Below are positions 12,476 through 12,600 of a stretch of DNA of 12,600 nucleotides, one piece after another. Origin of the DNA: Deinococcus sp. (GTDB lineage: Bacteria; Deinococcota; Deinococci; Deinococcales; Deinococcaceae); assembly GCF_018260405.1 (NCBI RefSeq), contig NZ_JAGLBG010000077.1, forward strand, positions 1-12,600, read 5' to 3'. The translations under genes were made by a program, and so were the position numbers. Below the pieces are notes generated by a model that worked only from the letters and a program-made list of their open reading frames with translations, was not told the origin of the DNA and searched no databases. Within the stretch, counting starts at the first letter, position 1. Every line of letters begins with the position of its first letter.

Positions 12476-12600
12476 TTGGGCGTGAAGTTAGTCAACTGGT
12501 GCCTAGGCGGGTTGCTAACGAAACAGACGGCCATGTGTATAGGCTAAGCTGAGAGCAAGCTTCGCAAAGAGGGTCGTTGCTTCTAGGAGGGCTATTTTGG

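Larger units (their letters stand above)
12161..12600. other. Non-coding, GC-poorer right end with repeat blocks
   Basis: No convincing gene in these 440 bases. The composition is clearly more AT-rich than the genes around it. The longest open frame (minus, 12203-12466) has no family resemblance. Two very short frames start next to the repeat blocks: ATG 12344 to stop 12403 (19 codons) and GTG 12482 to stop 12547 (21 codons). An AGGAGG (12585-12590) lies 6 nt before a TTG at 12597 and may belong to a gene beginning at the window edge, which cannot be checked here. Confidence 0.45.

Noticed and set aside
1..12600. tRNA, rRNA, CRISPR arrays, insertion sequences and known riboswitches.
   Set aside because: I found no cloverleaf with a TTCRANNY-type arm, no rRNA sequence, no regularly spaced repeats, no transposase and no recognisable riboswitch core by eye.

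Overview
The window is high-GC bacterial chromosome that reads as Deinococcus or a close relative. The reasons are the gene content (RecN, a RecQ with more than one HRDC domain, a kinase gene directly before holA, a PrcB_C-domain lipoprotein), and the start signals. Four genes have a TANNNT -10 box only 6-7 nt before the start codon and no Shine-Dalgarno, the leaderless pattern known to be common in Deinococcus. No rRNA, tRNA, CRISPR array, transposase or phage gene was found.

Layout, left to right. On the minus strand lie the 5' part of holA (1-649, cut by the window edge), a small Ser/Thr kinase (715-1527), a 172-aa exported protein of unknown function (1860-2378) and a 404-aa two-TM alanine-rich helical protein (2831-4045). 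The last two each have a terminator. On the plus strand lie recN (4250-6001), a PrcB_C lipoprotein (6082-7179) and a Cof-type HAD phosphatase (7284-8081). recQ (8102-10300, minus) converges on the HAD gene with a 20-bp gap. Divergent from recQ is an oligopeptide/dipeptide-type ABC substrate-binding protein (10523-12115, plus) with a strong sigma70-type promoter, an approximately 87-nt leader and its own terminator. The final ~440 bp are non-coding, visibly poorer in GC, and carry diverged repeated blocks. A similar-looking non-coding stretch sits at 2436-2770.

How the genes relate. recN (double-strand-break repair ATPase), recQ (3'-5' helicase) and holA (clamp-loader delta) are DNA maintenance genes, but each appears to be its own transcription unit. 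There is no obvious multigene operon beyond a possible kinase-holA pair. The substrate-binding protein has no permease or ATPase gene in the window.

I see no clear new multigene system. The most interesting signals are a perfect 17-bp palindrome over the presumed recQ promoter, the run of leaderless promoters, a two-HRDC RecQ, a non-RD kinase with a degenerate glycine loop beside holA, and the intergenic repeat blocks at the right end.
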